Shown piece after piece: positions 34,792-44,243 of a stretch of DNA of 54,768 bases. A program made the position numbers and the translations under genes. Numbering within the stretch: the stretch's first letter is position 1; the number at the start of each line of letters is the position of its first letter. The notes beneath the pieces were generated by a model. That model was not told the origin of the DNA, made no database searches, and worked only from the letters and a program-made list of their open reading frames with translations. The DNA is from Clostridiales bacterium (GTDB lineage: Bacteria; Bacillota; Clostridia; Lachnospirales; WQUN01). Location of the stretch: the NCBI GenBank assembly GCA_031269465.1, contig JAISZB010000279.1:1-54768 (forward strand), read 5' to 3'.

Positions 34792-35717
34792 AATTTCGCC
34801 CCGATTCCTAAATCATAGGCGGATGGTTATTCTCGCCTATTCCATCCTTCTTTTTAATACATACGAAGAGAGTTGAAAAAAGTTTCCTGCAACATATATG
34901 AAGGAAAAATAATTTCCCTAATGTTTTTTTTAGGGCTCTGATTGAGCTTTATACTTTGCTTTTTAAGGCGCTTTCCTGGCAATGGCAAGGGATAGAAGCC
35001 AGGCCTTCTCGGAGTCTTGCAGTTTTTGCCAGGCATGAGCTCTTGCCGCGTTTTCGTTTTCTCTAAAGAAAGCTTAAAGCGACGGCCGTCCTTTAGGGGG
35101 CGCATAATGCGGTTTAGACAGCCTAAAGCAAGGACTCTCTTGAGGGTCTGTGAAAGAGTACCCTCAGGCGGGTTTCATAAAGCTGAATAGCTTGTTTTTA
35201 TTGAGGCTCCTCTTAACAATTACATTCTATTATGACTTCGCCTTCTTATCAAGACAATCATTTGCCTGATGATGTCAATTGACGCCTCCGAGACGCGTTT
35301 CAAGTTGCGCAATCGCATGATCGCCCGCTTGGCGCCTTGATGATTTCTATGATATACTTGCTTTAAGTCGTTTGCGCCGCTTTTGGGGCGTGATTATACG
35401 CTGAAAAGACCATGCGCTGGTTTCGGAGATGGATGTCCGATGAACTTGTGAATGCCCATATCCAAAATCGCTGAAGATTGATGATGCGCAAGGGCATTTA
35501 TGGAGCCTTTTTTATACTGACTTGCAGAGCGCCTGCTTTGGATCTTTACTGTCCACTTCCAAGGCGCGACTGATATCGGCATTTCGCGCTCTATCGAAGC
35601 ATTTTCCCTTTCAGGCTGAGGCATGGCGACGCTAAATCTGAACGCCTTAAATCAAACCTTAACAGGGTTTTTCTGAAAGAACTCCGCGCTATCAAGCGCT
35701 TAGGAAAGCGAGGGCAT
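34792..35717. other. Divergent intergenic region of the reduced BREX locus
   Basis: Separates brxB (minus) from pglX (plus). No brxA-like ORF. One family A copy at 35514-35607, and a family-like fragment at about 35380-35402 (gcttttggggcgtgattata). A minus-strand 83-codon frame (34854-35105) is basic and has no recognised motif; rejected. No clear promoter for either side was found. Confidence 0.5.
35514..35607. repeat. Family A repeat, truncated at one end
   Basis: tactgacttgcagagcgcc end, ggatctttactgtccacttc, aaggcgcgactgatatcggc and atttcgcgctc centre; the right terminal block is missing. Confidence 0.6.
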
Positions 35718-38700
35718 ATGAATAAGCCGGCTATAAAAAACTGCGCTGTTTCAGCAAGGCGAAAGCTCCTTGAGGGAGTCAAGGCAAAAATGCTTCAAGC
35801 AGGCATTTCAGAAGAGGGGATGCTGACAAATGACGAGGCCGCTGCAAAGCTTTTGGCTATCGGAGTCATTCTTTCAAGCCAGATGCTAGATGCCAGGAAG
35901 AATCTCTGCCAGCACATAGCCAAGATCTCCAAGGAGGAAGGAATGAAAGCCGCTTTGGAGGGCGTTGCTGAGGAGGCCGCCTATACTTGGTTTAACAGGC
36001 TTGCAGCCATTCGCTTCATGGAGGCGAATTCCTGCCTGCCTTCAGGGATTCGGATATTGTCCAGCGAGTCTGGAGGGCTGGCGGAGCCAGACGCAATCAG
36101 GTACGCGGAAATTCTCCCCTATACAGAAAAGGAAGAGGTTGCGCAGCTTAGAAAGCTTAAGGGCGCCTTCGCCCAAGAAAAGCTTTTCAGATATATCTTG
36201 ATATCCCAAGTCAATGATCTCTCAGCCATTCTTCCGGGATTATTCGAGAAGATTGGAGGCGTGGCGGAACTGCTCCTTCCGGACCTTCTCATTTCCAAAG
36301 GCGGGGCGGCGAGGGAGCTGGTCGATGGGATAGATGAGGCTGACTTTCGTGAAGGGGTTCAGATTATAGGCTGGCTTTACCAGTACTATATCTCAGAGAA
36401 AAAAGATGAAGTCTTCAAAAGGCTGAAGGGAAAGTCTAAGATCGAAAAAGCCTCAATACCGGCTGCCACGCAGCTTTTCACGCCAGAGTGGATAGCAAGG
36501 TATATTGTGGAGAACAGCGTGGGCAGGCTTTGGCTTCATAGCCATAGGGACTGCGGGCTAAAGCGCGGCTTCAAATATTTCTTGGACGTCGGAGGGCTTT
36601 CGGATGAAAAGCCTGAAGCCTGCATTTGCCCGGAGCAGATAAAGATCTTGGATCCATGCATGGGAAGCGGGCATATCCTTGTCTGCGCATTCGACGCATT
36701 GGCAAGGATTTATGAAAGCGCGGGATATGCCAAGCGCGATATACCTAATCTAATCTTAGAGCACAACCTCTACGGGTTGGACATAGATAAAAGGGCGTCC
36801 CAGCTGGCTTATTTCTCCTTGATGATGAAGGCTAGGCTGGAAAACCGCCGCTTCTTCCTCCAAGAAAACCCGCCGCAGCCGCATGTCAGCTGTTTTTCAG
36901 AGCCTGAAATCAGCGCTTCGGACTTTGAAAGGCTGCCTGGGGATCTTAAGTACATTTGCGCCCTCTTTGAAAATTCAATGGAAATAGGTTCGCTTCTTAA
37001 GGCAAGGGAGGATCTGCGCTTTGAAGAGATCCGACTCAGGCTGGGAGAATGGCCGAATCTCAAAGAAGCGGTGGATGCGGCGCAAATTCTTTGCGGCAAA
37101 TACAGCGTTGTTTGCACGAACCCTCCATACATGGGTTCAAGCGGCATGGAGGAGGCTCTTTCCTCTTACATCATGACGCATTACCCGAATAGCAAGAATG
37201 ATCTATTTGCCGCTTTCATTGAGAGGTGCCTGGAGATGGCGCAGGATGGCGGTTTTATTTCAATGGTGACTCAGCATGCATGGATGTTTCTCTCCAGCTA
37301 TGAACTTTTAAGAAAGAAGCTTTTCGGCTTCGAAATGGTTTGCATGGCTCACCTGGGCGCCAGAGCCTTTCCCGACATAGGCGGAGAAGTAGTTCAATCT
37401 ACAGCCTTCACAATGAGGAAGGCGCCTGCCGGAAGGCGAAAAGGCGTTTATATGAGGCTTGTGGATTATGACAATGCTGCATCAAAGGAACGGTCCTTTC
37501 TTGAAGCTGCTGAAAAATGCGGCAGAGGCGAAATAGCAGCGAACATTTTCCAGACGGACTTCGAAAAGTTTTTACATATTCCAGGAAATCCCGTTGCATA
37601 TTGGGCAACCGAAAAAGCGGTGAGGCTGTTCAGTGAAGGCTCGGCCCTCTCTGAGATGGCAGAGCCTAGACAAGGCCTGGCAACAGGAGACAACTCTAGG
37701 TTTGTAAGGCTTTGGCACGAGGTGGATTTTAAAAAGTGCGGATTTGGGCTTTCTTCCAGGCTTGAGGCTTTGGAAAGCGGAAAAAAGTGGTTCCCATACA
37801 ATAAAGGCGGAGAGTATAGAAAATGGTACGGAAATAACAGCCATTTAGTTGATTGGGAGGGAGACGGCAAGGAAATCAGAAATTTTGCGGATGATAATGG
37901 CAAATTAAGATCAAGGCCGCAGAATATGCAGTACTATTTCAGGGAGTCCATCACATGGTCATTTGTCAGCTCGTCCTATTTTGGCGCCAGGCTGTCCCCG
38001 ACAGGAGCGCTTTTTGATGTAGGCGGCTCATCCGTTTTTCCGCCGGAAAATCTAACAATGTACCTTTTAGCCTTCCTGTGCTCTAAAATAAGTCTGGAAT
38101 GCATGAAAATGCAAAATCCTACAATGAATTTCCAAGTAGGAAATGTAGGGGCTATTCCCGTCATAGTGGATGATGCCATTAGATCTGAAGTTGATTCACT
38201 TGCAAGTGAATGCGTTGGGATCGCGAAGACGGAATGGGATTCCTATGAAACCTCTGTCGATTTCAAGAAGCATCCCCTTGTCAGGGGGAAAGAGCTGATT
38301 AAGGATTCGTTTGAAGAGTGGAGAAGCTTCACCCAAACTCAGTTCTTGAAAATGAAGGAGAACGAGAGCAGGCTGAACTGCGTGTTTCTGGGCAGTTGCG
38401 GCATGGAGGGGGAGATTGATCCGATTTCCTCAGACAAAGATGTAACTCTGAGAAAGGCCGATATCGATGCGGATTTGAGAAGCCTTCTCTCATACGCCGT
38501 CGGCTGCGCTTTCGGCAGATACTCTCTGGATGAGGACGGGCTGGTTTGCGCAGGGACGGGTTTTGAGCCCGGCAGGTATAAATCCTTTCACCCAAAGGAA
38601 GACAATATAATTCCAATAACGCCGGCTGGCTTCTTTGAGGATGACATCATATCAAGGGTAGCGGAGTTTTTGTCAGCAGCCTTCGGAAAGGATTCCCTCT

Positions 38701-39218
38701 CGGAAAACTTGGAGTTCATAGCGGATGCCATAAGCGGGGGATGCGGCAGCGCTGCGGAGAGGCTACGCAGATACTTCAGCGCCGAATTCTTTCGGGATCA
38801 TCTAAGGGCATATCGGAAGCTGCCTGTCTACTGGCTTGTCGAGTCAGGCGCAAAAGGCGCTTTCAAAGCTTTGATCTACCTCCAAAGATACGACAGGTAC
38901 ACTATGGCTAGAGTGAGGACGGACTATCTGCATCCGATCCAGAGAAAATATGAATCGGAGGCCAGCAGGCTCAAGGCTCTTTCATATACCTGTGAATCGG
39001 CCTCAGAGAAGGCGGCGCTGAAAAAGGAAATGGAAGGCCTTCAGGCCAAGGCGTTGGAGTGCGCAGCTTGGGATCAGGCGCTTAACCATGTTGCGGGCAT
39101 GGAGGTGGAGCTGGATCTGGATGACGGAGTCAAAGCCAATTATGCGAAGCTTCAGAGCGCTCAGATGCCCGCATCTTCTGGAATGGTTGAAAAGGTTGAT
39201 TTGCTGGCGAAAATATAA
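35718..39218 (+). CDS. pglX: BREX-1 adenine-specific DNA methyltransferase PglX
   Basis: 1166 residues, typical for PglX (about 1,150-1,250). It methylates the N6 of adenine in the BREX recognition site, marking host DNA. The AdoMet-binding motif ILDPCMGSGHILVCAFDALA is at about residues 309-328, the catalytic CTNPPYMGSSGMEE at about residues 464-478. PglX-specific flanks are present: TQLFTPEWIARYIVENSVGR before the first motif and LDIDKRASQLAYFSLMMKAR after it. The C-terminal target-recognition half includes AEPRQGLATGDNSRFVRLWH. The frame is intact. The ATG follows gcgagggcat. It is transcribed away from brxB-brxC, whereas in standard type 1 loci all genes share one direction. Confidence 0.95.
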   Translation: MNKPAIKNCAVSARRKLLEGVKAKMLQAGISEEGMLTNDEAAAKLLAIGVILSSQMLDARKNLCQHIAKISKEEGMKAALEGVAEEAAYTWFNRLAAIRFMEANSCLPSGIRILSSESGGLAEPDAIRYAEILPYTEKEEVAQLRKLKGAFAQEKLFRYILISQVNDLSAILPGLFEKIGGVAELLLPDLLISKGGAARELVDGIDEADFREGVQIIGWLYQYYISEKKDEVFKRLKGKSKIEKASIPAATQLFTPEWIARYIVENSVGRLWLHSHRDCGLKRGFKYFLDVGGLSDEKPEACICPEQIKILDPCMGSGHILVCAFDALARIYESAGYAKRDIPNLILEHNLYGLDIDKRASQLAYFSLMMKARLENRRFFLQENPPQPHVSCFSEPEISASDFERLPGDLKYICALFENSMEIGSLLKAREDLRFEEIRLRLGEWPNLKEAVDAAQILCGKYSVVCTNPPYMGSSGMEEALSSYIMTHYPNSKNDLFAAFIERCLEMAQDGGFISMVTQHAWMFLSSYELLRKKLFGFEMVCMAHLGARAFPDIGGEVVQSTAFTMRKAPAGRRKGVYMRLVDYDNAASKERSFLEAAEKCGRGEIAANIFQTDFEKFLHIPGNPVAYWATEKAVRLFSEGSALSEMAEPRQGLATGDNSRFVRLWHEVDFKKCGFGLSSRLEALESGKKWFPYNKGGEYRKWYGNNSHLVDWEGDGKEIRNFADDNGKLRSRPQNMQYYFRESITWSFVSSSYFGARLSPTGALFDVGGSSVFPPENLTMYLLAFLCSKISLECMKMQNPTMNFQVGNVGAIPVIVDDAIRSEVDSLASECVGIAKTEWDSYETSVDFKKHPLVRGKELIKDSFEEWRSFTQTQFLKMKENESRLNCVFLGSCGMEGEIDPISSDKDVTLRKADIDADLRSLLSYAVGCAFGRYSLDEDGLVCAGTGFEPGRYKSFHPKEDNIIPITPAGFFEDDIISRVAEFLSAAFGKDSLSENLEFIADAISGGCGSAAERLRRYFSAEFFRDHLRAYRKLPVYWLVESGAKGAFKALIYLQRYDRYTMARVRTDYLHPIQRKYESEASRLKALSYTCESASEKAALKKEMEGLQAKALECAAWDQALNHVAGMEVELDLDDGVKANYAKLQSAQMPASSGMVEKVDLLAKI

Positions 39219-39684
39219 GGATCATTCTAAACTTATGCGCTAAATTATGAGTTGCTCCTTAATACCCTTCAATAGCGGTATGGCTCTATACTGATTTGCA
39301 TTGAAAGTTCCTTTTTATTTGACTGCAATCGATTTTCTGAAAATCTTAGCAGTGGCAGTCGAGCTTCCTGAAGTTCTGTTGGATTAAAAATCTTGACAGG
39401 CAGCGCCAAGTCGGAAGCCATTCTTTCCCTTGTCTTAGCTTAAGTCGATAAAAGCGAATCGCAAACGGAAGATTGCAGAGGCTAAAGCCAAAAGGACGGA
39501 AGCTTGCATTCGATCATCATAGGAGAGTCCTAAGTTGCAAGATTCACCCAAAAATCCAGCCCTGAATTCAGTTCTACAATGCTCGCAGGAATAGAGAAAA
39601 GCCATGCTTGGGTGTTTCCAAGCATGGCTTTTTCACTTTCGAATATCGCCTTGGCGAATGAAAATATAAGTTGTAATTTCGGCA
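39219..39684. other. Gap after pglX
   Basis: No gene. A family A end fragment at about 39288-39318 (tatactgatttgcattgaaag). A bidirectional terminator at 39597-39633 serves the converging genes. Confidence 0.5.
39597..39633 (-). terminator. Bidirectional terminator (UroD-like gene and pglX)
   Basis: AAAAGCCATGCTTGG-GTGTTT-CCAAGCATGGCTTTTTC: a perfect 11-bp GC-containing core flanked by A- and T-runs. Confidence 0.9.
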
Positions 39685-40944
39685 TTACGCATAATGCTCG
39701 TCCAAAGTCTCCATAACAGTCTTAGCCCAAATTATCAGGTTCTCAGGACGGTATGAAACGGTTGAGATATCCTTTAAGACAAGTTCATACGGGCAACCGT
39801 ACTTCAAGCAAATCTCGACGGTTTTTTTCGTTTCCGCCCGTATGGCCTCAGGATCGGCCTTTAGGGCGACCAGCGAGGGGTTCGGCTTTCTGGCATATAC
39901 ATAATTGCTTCCAATCTGCTCCGCGCTTGACTCTTCATTGGCCCATGGACTTACGCCGATCTTTCTGAGGTTATTAAACCTTTTTTCAAGAGCGGATATT
40001 TTTCTATCTAAAGGCTCGCAACATCCGTAGTATGTCAGTCCGCATTCATTTCCAAGGCGCTGCCCGTACTGAAGATCGAATTCATCGAGCATGGCTGGAG
40101 AAACCTCTGAAAACATTTGAGCCATGCTGCGAAACCATACATCCTTGAAGCGATAAGGCTCCCCCTCAGCATGATCACTTGCGGGAAGCTCGCTTGTCAA
40201 GGCGGGCGTGCAGTGAAGATACGGGTTTTTGCACTCTAAAAGACCAAGCCGCTGCATCTGTTCGAGGCCTGACATCGCAGACTGAGTGTAATGCTCCATG
40301 ATGGCGTGAAGGTGATCCGGACGATCTGAAAGATCGTATAGTATCGCATTTACTCCTCGATAGCGAGCTATATTGTCCCACGGCGGATGGTAGATGTCAT
40401 GCCCGCGAAGCTCGACATCAAGAATTCCGTCCAGGACTTCCCGCGCAAGCTCGATGTTTTCTTCATCCTTTTCAGGGAATGCCAAAACCTCAGGCATTCT
40501 GAATTTCTCTACATCCTCTTCATTTTCCAGCTGGTCTATATATCGGTGAGATAGGATGTTGTTGCTGCTGTCGACGACTAATTGCTCTTCGACTGTTTCC
40601 AAGCCATTTCCGGTAGAAGAATATGCTTTTTGGATGATCCAGAGGTTTTCCAGATACATGTCAACAGGAAAGTATTCCTGCTGAAACAAAGAGCGCCTAA
40701 AAAAGATCTCCATAGATTTGGCCCATTCGCTTACGCACAGCCGTTTAAGCTTTCCTTCGATGTCCATTTCATGCCAAGGAATTTCGAAGATGAGAACTTG
40801 AGGCCTGCCTGGAATAAGAGAGTTGTTTTCAATCATTCTTTTTTTTATCTTTTCCATTCTGGGGTTTGAGGCGGCTTCGCTATAACGCTTGGCCAAATCC
40901 CTGAGGATGGCTTTCTCTTCCTTTGATACGCTTGGCTGGTACAT
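39685..40944 (-). CDS. Uroporphyrinogen-decarboxylase-fold (UroD-like) protein, possible corrinoid methyltransferase
   Basis: 419 residues. UroD-fold proteins of this length in anaerobes are usually corrinoid-dependent methyltransferases (MtaA/CmuA type) rather than haem enzymes. Parts that fit: DRPDHLHAIMEHYTQSAMSG, LTYYGCCEPLDRKISALEKR (the Cys pair and preceding Tyr lie where methyltransferases have their active-site strand), NNLRKIGVSPWANEESSAEQ and VEICLKYGCPYELVLKDIST. No corrinoid protein gene is adjacent, so substrate and cofactor use are unknown. The ATG at 40944 follows GAGAGGAGTTTGC. A terminator lies 52 bases downstream. Confidence 0.8.
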   Translation of the reverse strand: MYQPSVSKEEKAILRDLAKRYSEAASNPRMEKIKKRMIENNSLIPGRPQVLIFEIPWHEMDIEGKLKRLCVSEWAKSMEIFFRRSLFQQEYFPVDMYLENLWIIQKAYSSTGNGLETVEEQLVVDSSNNILSHRYIDQLENEEDVEKFRMPEVLAFPEKDEENIELAREVLDGILDVELRGHDIYHPPWDNIARYRGVNAILYDLSDRPDHLHAIMEHYTQSAMSGLEQMQRLGLLECKNPYLHCTPALTSELPASDHAEGEPYRFKDVWFRSMAQMFSEVSPAMLDEFDLQYGQRLGNECGLTYYGCCEPLDRKISALEKRFNNLRKIGVSPWANEESSAEQIGSNYVYARKPNPSLVALKADPEAIRAETKKTVEICLKYGCPYELVLKDISTVSYRPENLIIWAKTVMETLDEHYA

Positions 40945-41579
40945 TGCAAACTCCTCTCGAAAGGCTTAAACAATCCCGCTTCGCCGGCTGTCATGACATA
41001 CTGATTTTCACTGTAAATTGCCTTTTGGAGCTTGATTAACCACTTTCAAGGCGCGATTGATATAGGCATTTCGCACTCGACGTATAATCCAACTCTAAAA
41101 TAAGCAGTTTTCAACGCCAATCAGTATAGCAAAACTACCATGGATTGTCAAACTATTGAGAATGTAATTAGCAAGTAATAAAGCTTCTATGGAATTATTC
41201 CGGTAAATGTCTCGTAAGGAGATATGGATGGCAATCAGAAAAACTGAAGCAATTCGAGCGCGCGCTGGCTGAGCTTGGGGTAAAGCCGTCTTGATTGACA
41301 TTCCACTGAGCGGTGCGAAATGCCGATATCGGCATTCGCACTTGCTATAAAGTTAAGCTAGCTTGCAAATTGAGGGTTGCAATCTGACATGCAACCTTTG
41401 ACATGCCGCCCAATATGAAATGGCTCAATTGCCTCGTTAGAGAGCATAAAGCAGGGTATGATGAAGGCTGAAGCGAATAAGCCGCCTCAGCCTTCATCAA
41501 TTGGTTAGAACCAGTTCAAAGAAAATGAGAAAATCGGTAAATCAGACTGAGCAATATGCAACCGCTTCTGATTGCTGCC
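40945..41579. other. Gap with two family A copies
   Basis: Holds the well-preserved copy 40999-41126 and a second core at about 41292-41375 (ggtgcgaaatgccgatatcggcattcgcact). No gene supported. Confidence 0.5.
40999..41126. repeat. Family A repeat, full length
   Basis: 128 bases: tactgattttcactgtaaat, gccttttggagcttgattaa, ctttcaaggcgcgattgata, taggcatttcgcactcg, tataatccaactctaaaata and gccaatcagta. TA follows the right end. Confidence 0.85.
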
Positions 41580-42029
41580 TTATTTATCTACTTCAATTGA
41601 GATGATTGAGTCCGTCAGGTTTTGATCCGTAGAAGAAGTAACTGTGCCCCATTGGTATTTGTAAGCCATTGAAAGGGAGTTTGTCTCATGTGGAGGCCCC
41701 AGCTGCTTTATAAGCCATTTGTCATTGGATTTTCTGAGTATCGCCACTGTTTCATGCCTTTCGCTCGGTTCGAACAATTCCGGCTTTCTGTGAAAGACGT
41801 CAAGATCCAGAAGAGAATCATCAATGAATCTCACTGTAATCTTCGCGGGAATTCCTCCGAAATTCACTGTTCCTTTGGAGTGGTATCGACAGACGCCTGG
41901 AGGGCTTTCCCTTCGATCACTTACTGCGAATTCGCCGGAAAACATAACAACAAATTCCTGCCTAGAAGTTACATATGTAAACTTCTTGCCTTCTATTTCG
42001 AAGATGCCTCTTCTTAAATCCAATATCAT
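41580..42029 (-). CDS. Hypothetical soluble protein
   Basis: 149 residues; no recognised family. The composition looks genuinely coding, with alternating hydrophobic and charged residues that suggest a beta-rich fold (FEIEGKKFTYVTSRQEFVVM, then VNFGGIPAKITVRFIDDSLL). No signal peptide, membrane segment or Cys motif. The annotated ATG at 42029 directly abuts GGAGG; a TTG at 42023, 7 bases after GGAGG, is the better-spaced start and would shorten the protein by two residues. It stands alone between repeats. Small beta-rich orphan proteins of this kind include immunity proteins, but nothing here proves that. Confidence 0.65.
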   Translation of the reverse strand: MILDLRRGIFEIEGKKFTYVTSRQEFVVMFSGEFAVSDRRESPPGVCRYHSKGTVNFGGIPAKITVRFIDDSLLDLDVFHRKPELFEPSERHETVAILRKSNDKWLIKQLGPPHETNSLSMAYKYQWGTVTSSTDQNLTDSIISIEVDK

Positions 42030-43163
42030 CCCTCCATATTAGAAGCGTGTTTATTATTGCTTGATTTAACCGTACAGATTCTCTCACATCTTTAATCGGC
42101 TTTCAAACTGCCTAACTGGCTAAAAAACTACCTGAAGTATACGGAAACGGCGAGACAAGTATCGATAGCATGAAATTACAGAAATCCAATGCGGTTTTAG
42201 ATATACTGTTGCAGTCAATGCAACGTTTTCAGGGCTTGCAGCGCTAAAACAGAAGCTTGTCAATGAACATCAGCATATCAAGCAATTCAGACCCTATCTG
42301 CGATTATCCAGTAAGATTTATTTCTACAGGATATGCGCTTAGCCTTTTTGCCCGCTTTCAGCCGCAATAAGACAAACCGCATGAAGAAAATGCCTACGGC
42401 AATTTATCGCGACATCCCCGCGGCTGCATAGCATTTCTTCAATGAAGTTGCGGCATGAATTCATTGTTGAGGCTTATGACGATTCCCACGGGGATCTGGA
42501 ACACGGAGCAGACTTAAAAAAACAGCTGAAATCAAGGTTGAGCTGGCAGTTGAAGGCTCCCTTACTGAAACGTTTTGTCAAATATTGCGATTTTACCCTA
42601 AACAAAAGGAAGCGAAGCCGCTTTAGGCGGCCAGGTAAACTGGAAAGGCCTTCAGATTGCTAGTGCAGACAGTCTTAATTGCGCTACAGTCCTATTTGGC
42701 TATAATCAAGCATTTTATAGGCTAAAAGCATGTCACGCAATTAAGAGCGACAGCACTAGAACGCGCCAGTTATGCCGATTGCGACGGTTTTTGGCTCTGC
42801 GTGCGCCCCCTTAAATATGAACTCACGGGAGGCGCAACCAGATGCGGGGTAGATTCGCTCTTCGCGAAGACTGACCAATTATGATTGATTTACGCACTGC
42901 AGGATCGCTTGGCTTCAAATCGCAACGCTGCGGATAAACATCGTCCGCAGGCACCTGCATATTCTTGGCAGGAGCAACCGAATAAGCGCTTAGTCTGGAC
43001 AATGCGAGCCTGCAGGATGCAGTCCCGCGCTTCATACGCCTTCTGGGAGTCAATCAGCGTTTTTGATGACGCACCTATCGACAGTAAAGATGCTTCCCAC
43101 AAAGGGGGTAGTTTTTTAAAAGCAAATTTACAGCTCTTAGAATTTTAAAATCATTCAATTTCT

Positions 43164-43192
43164 AGTATAGAATAGTCATCGATTTTTGTCAA
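43164..43192 (-). promoter_or_regulatory. Orphan sigma-A promoter with TTCTAGTATAGAA palindrome
   Basis: On the minus strand TTGACA (43192-43187), a 17-base spacer and TATACT (43169-43164). The perfect inverted repeat TTCTA-GTA-TAGAA (43160-43172) overlaps the -10 box, an operator-like position. The same motif with one change lies beside the 47582 promoter. Confidence 0.7.
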
Positions 43193-43488
43193 TGTTTTAG
43201 CATAAAAACGATATTTATGTGCCAAAAATGATCCAAATTAATATATGCCGCTCGCAAAATGGGGTACTTATAGGGATTTTAAGATAATGCACTTCATACC
43301 CATTTAAAAAATTAGCTAAAGATCAACTCAGTTTTCTTAATATAAAGGACAAAATGCATATATTATTATTCTTGCTCTCTAAATTGTAACATGCTGCACA
43401 ATTGATTTTAGTAAAAATTATTAGGGCAATTTTAATCTTATTCCAGTAGCTGGAAATAAAGAGGCGCTCCGGAGTTTCTGCTATACGG

Positions 43489-43620
43489 ATGCGCATTGGA
43501 AAGCTCCGATTCTGCAGCTTGATTGTACATCGAGCGCGAAACGCCAATATCGGCGTTTCGCGCCTTGAATGTGTGCAGTCAACTGCAGAATCGGCGCTTT
43601 TGACTGCGAATAAGCGCTGT
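43489..43620. repeat. Family A repeat, long palindrome variant
   Basis: Centre gagcgcgaaacgccaatatc with ggcgtttcgcgc; outer arms ccgattctgcagcttgattg and cagtcaactgcagaatcgg. The changes (CTGCAG in both arms) again preserve pairing. Confidence 0.7.
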
Positions 43621-43669
43621 CCAAAGTGATCTGCGGATGAACTGGAAAAGCATAGGAACTCAAGGCCGG

Positions 43670-44227
43670 CTACTGCGTAACGACCTCGGCGCCTCGCACA
43701 TCCAGGACATCCAGCGTCGACAGGCTAAGGCGAAGGTATTGATAGCCTTCCTCTTCGTATGACTCCAAAACGCCGGTAGCCCTAACCCAGTCGTCCTGCG
43801 CGGGATAACCCTTGTCCCACTTCACTTCAAATCCAGCGTTCGCGTCGTTTCCGCAGCATCCCGGACCGTATCGTATGACGTAATAGTAGACTCCATATCC
43901 CGGCTCCTCATAAATATCAAATAGGCCTTCGTACGTAATCGTTTTTCCAAAATAATCTTCAGGGTTGTAGTAGATGTCGTTTGTCTGCGCGATGAAGAGC
44001 TTTTCTTTTATTTCCACGACCTCGCCGCTTCTGTCGGCGGCGGGGGCTTGGGTTTTTTCGGGTTCCGGGACGTTCTCCGCAGTAGGCAGGGAGAGCGATT
44101 GAGCCTCTTCAAGGGATTTTGACGAAGATGAATCCGTAGCAGCTCGCGAAGCCGCACTGCCGCAGGCTGTTGCTGCGCAGGCCGCTAGAGCGAAAGAGGC
44201 GGCTAGGATGAGCATTGTCTTTTTCAT
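43670..44227 (-). CDS. Lipoprotein with DUF1980/TIGR03943-like C-terminal domain
   Basis: 185 residues from ATG 44227; a TTG three codons earlier touches the AAAGG site. An N-terminal lipoprotein-like signal (KKTMLILAASFALAACAATA; Cys near residue 17 is the likely lipid anchor) precedes a Ser/Ala/Glu spacer. The C-terminal part GYGVYYYVIRYGPGCCGNDA, then WVRATGVLESYEEEGYQYLR, resembles the C-terminal domain of TIGR03943/DUF1980 proteins, which contains a CCxxDA motif and is often encoded near zinc transporters. It is the last gene of the zinc operon, 16 bases after the permease gene. A metal-handling role outside the membrane is inferred. Confidence 0.75.
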   Translation of the reverse strand: MKKTMLILAASFALAACAATACGSAASRAATDSSSSKSLEEAQSLSLPTAENVPEPEKTQAPAADRSGEVVEIKEKLFIAQTNDIYYNPEDYFGKTITYEGLFDIYEEPGYGVYYYVIRYGPGCCGNDANAGFEVKWDKGYPAQDDWVRATGVLESYEEEGYQYLRLSLSTLDVLDVRGAEVVTQ

Positions 44228-44243
44228 AATTATCAAGCCTTTC

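Larger units (their letters stand above)
42030..43669. other. 1.6-kb gap with repeats and a minus-strand promoter
   Basis: Family A copies at about 42215-42282 (degenerate) and 43489-43620. A short plus-strand frame at 42442-42663 and frames near 42890-43148 have no ribosome site or motif and are not called. A near-consensus minus-strand promoter lies at 43164-43192, with no intact gene downstream of it; the gene it served may have been lost. Confidence 0.45.

Noticed and set aside
34854..35105. 83-codon minus frame where brxA would be expected
   Set aside because: Very basic, no DUF1819 features, no ribosome site; not BrxA.
42442..42663. 73-codon basic frame
   Set aside because: No ribosome site and no motif; flanked by degenerate repeats.
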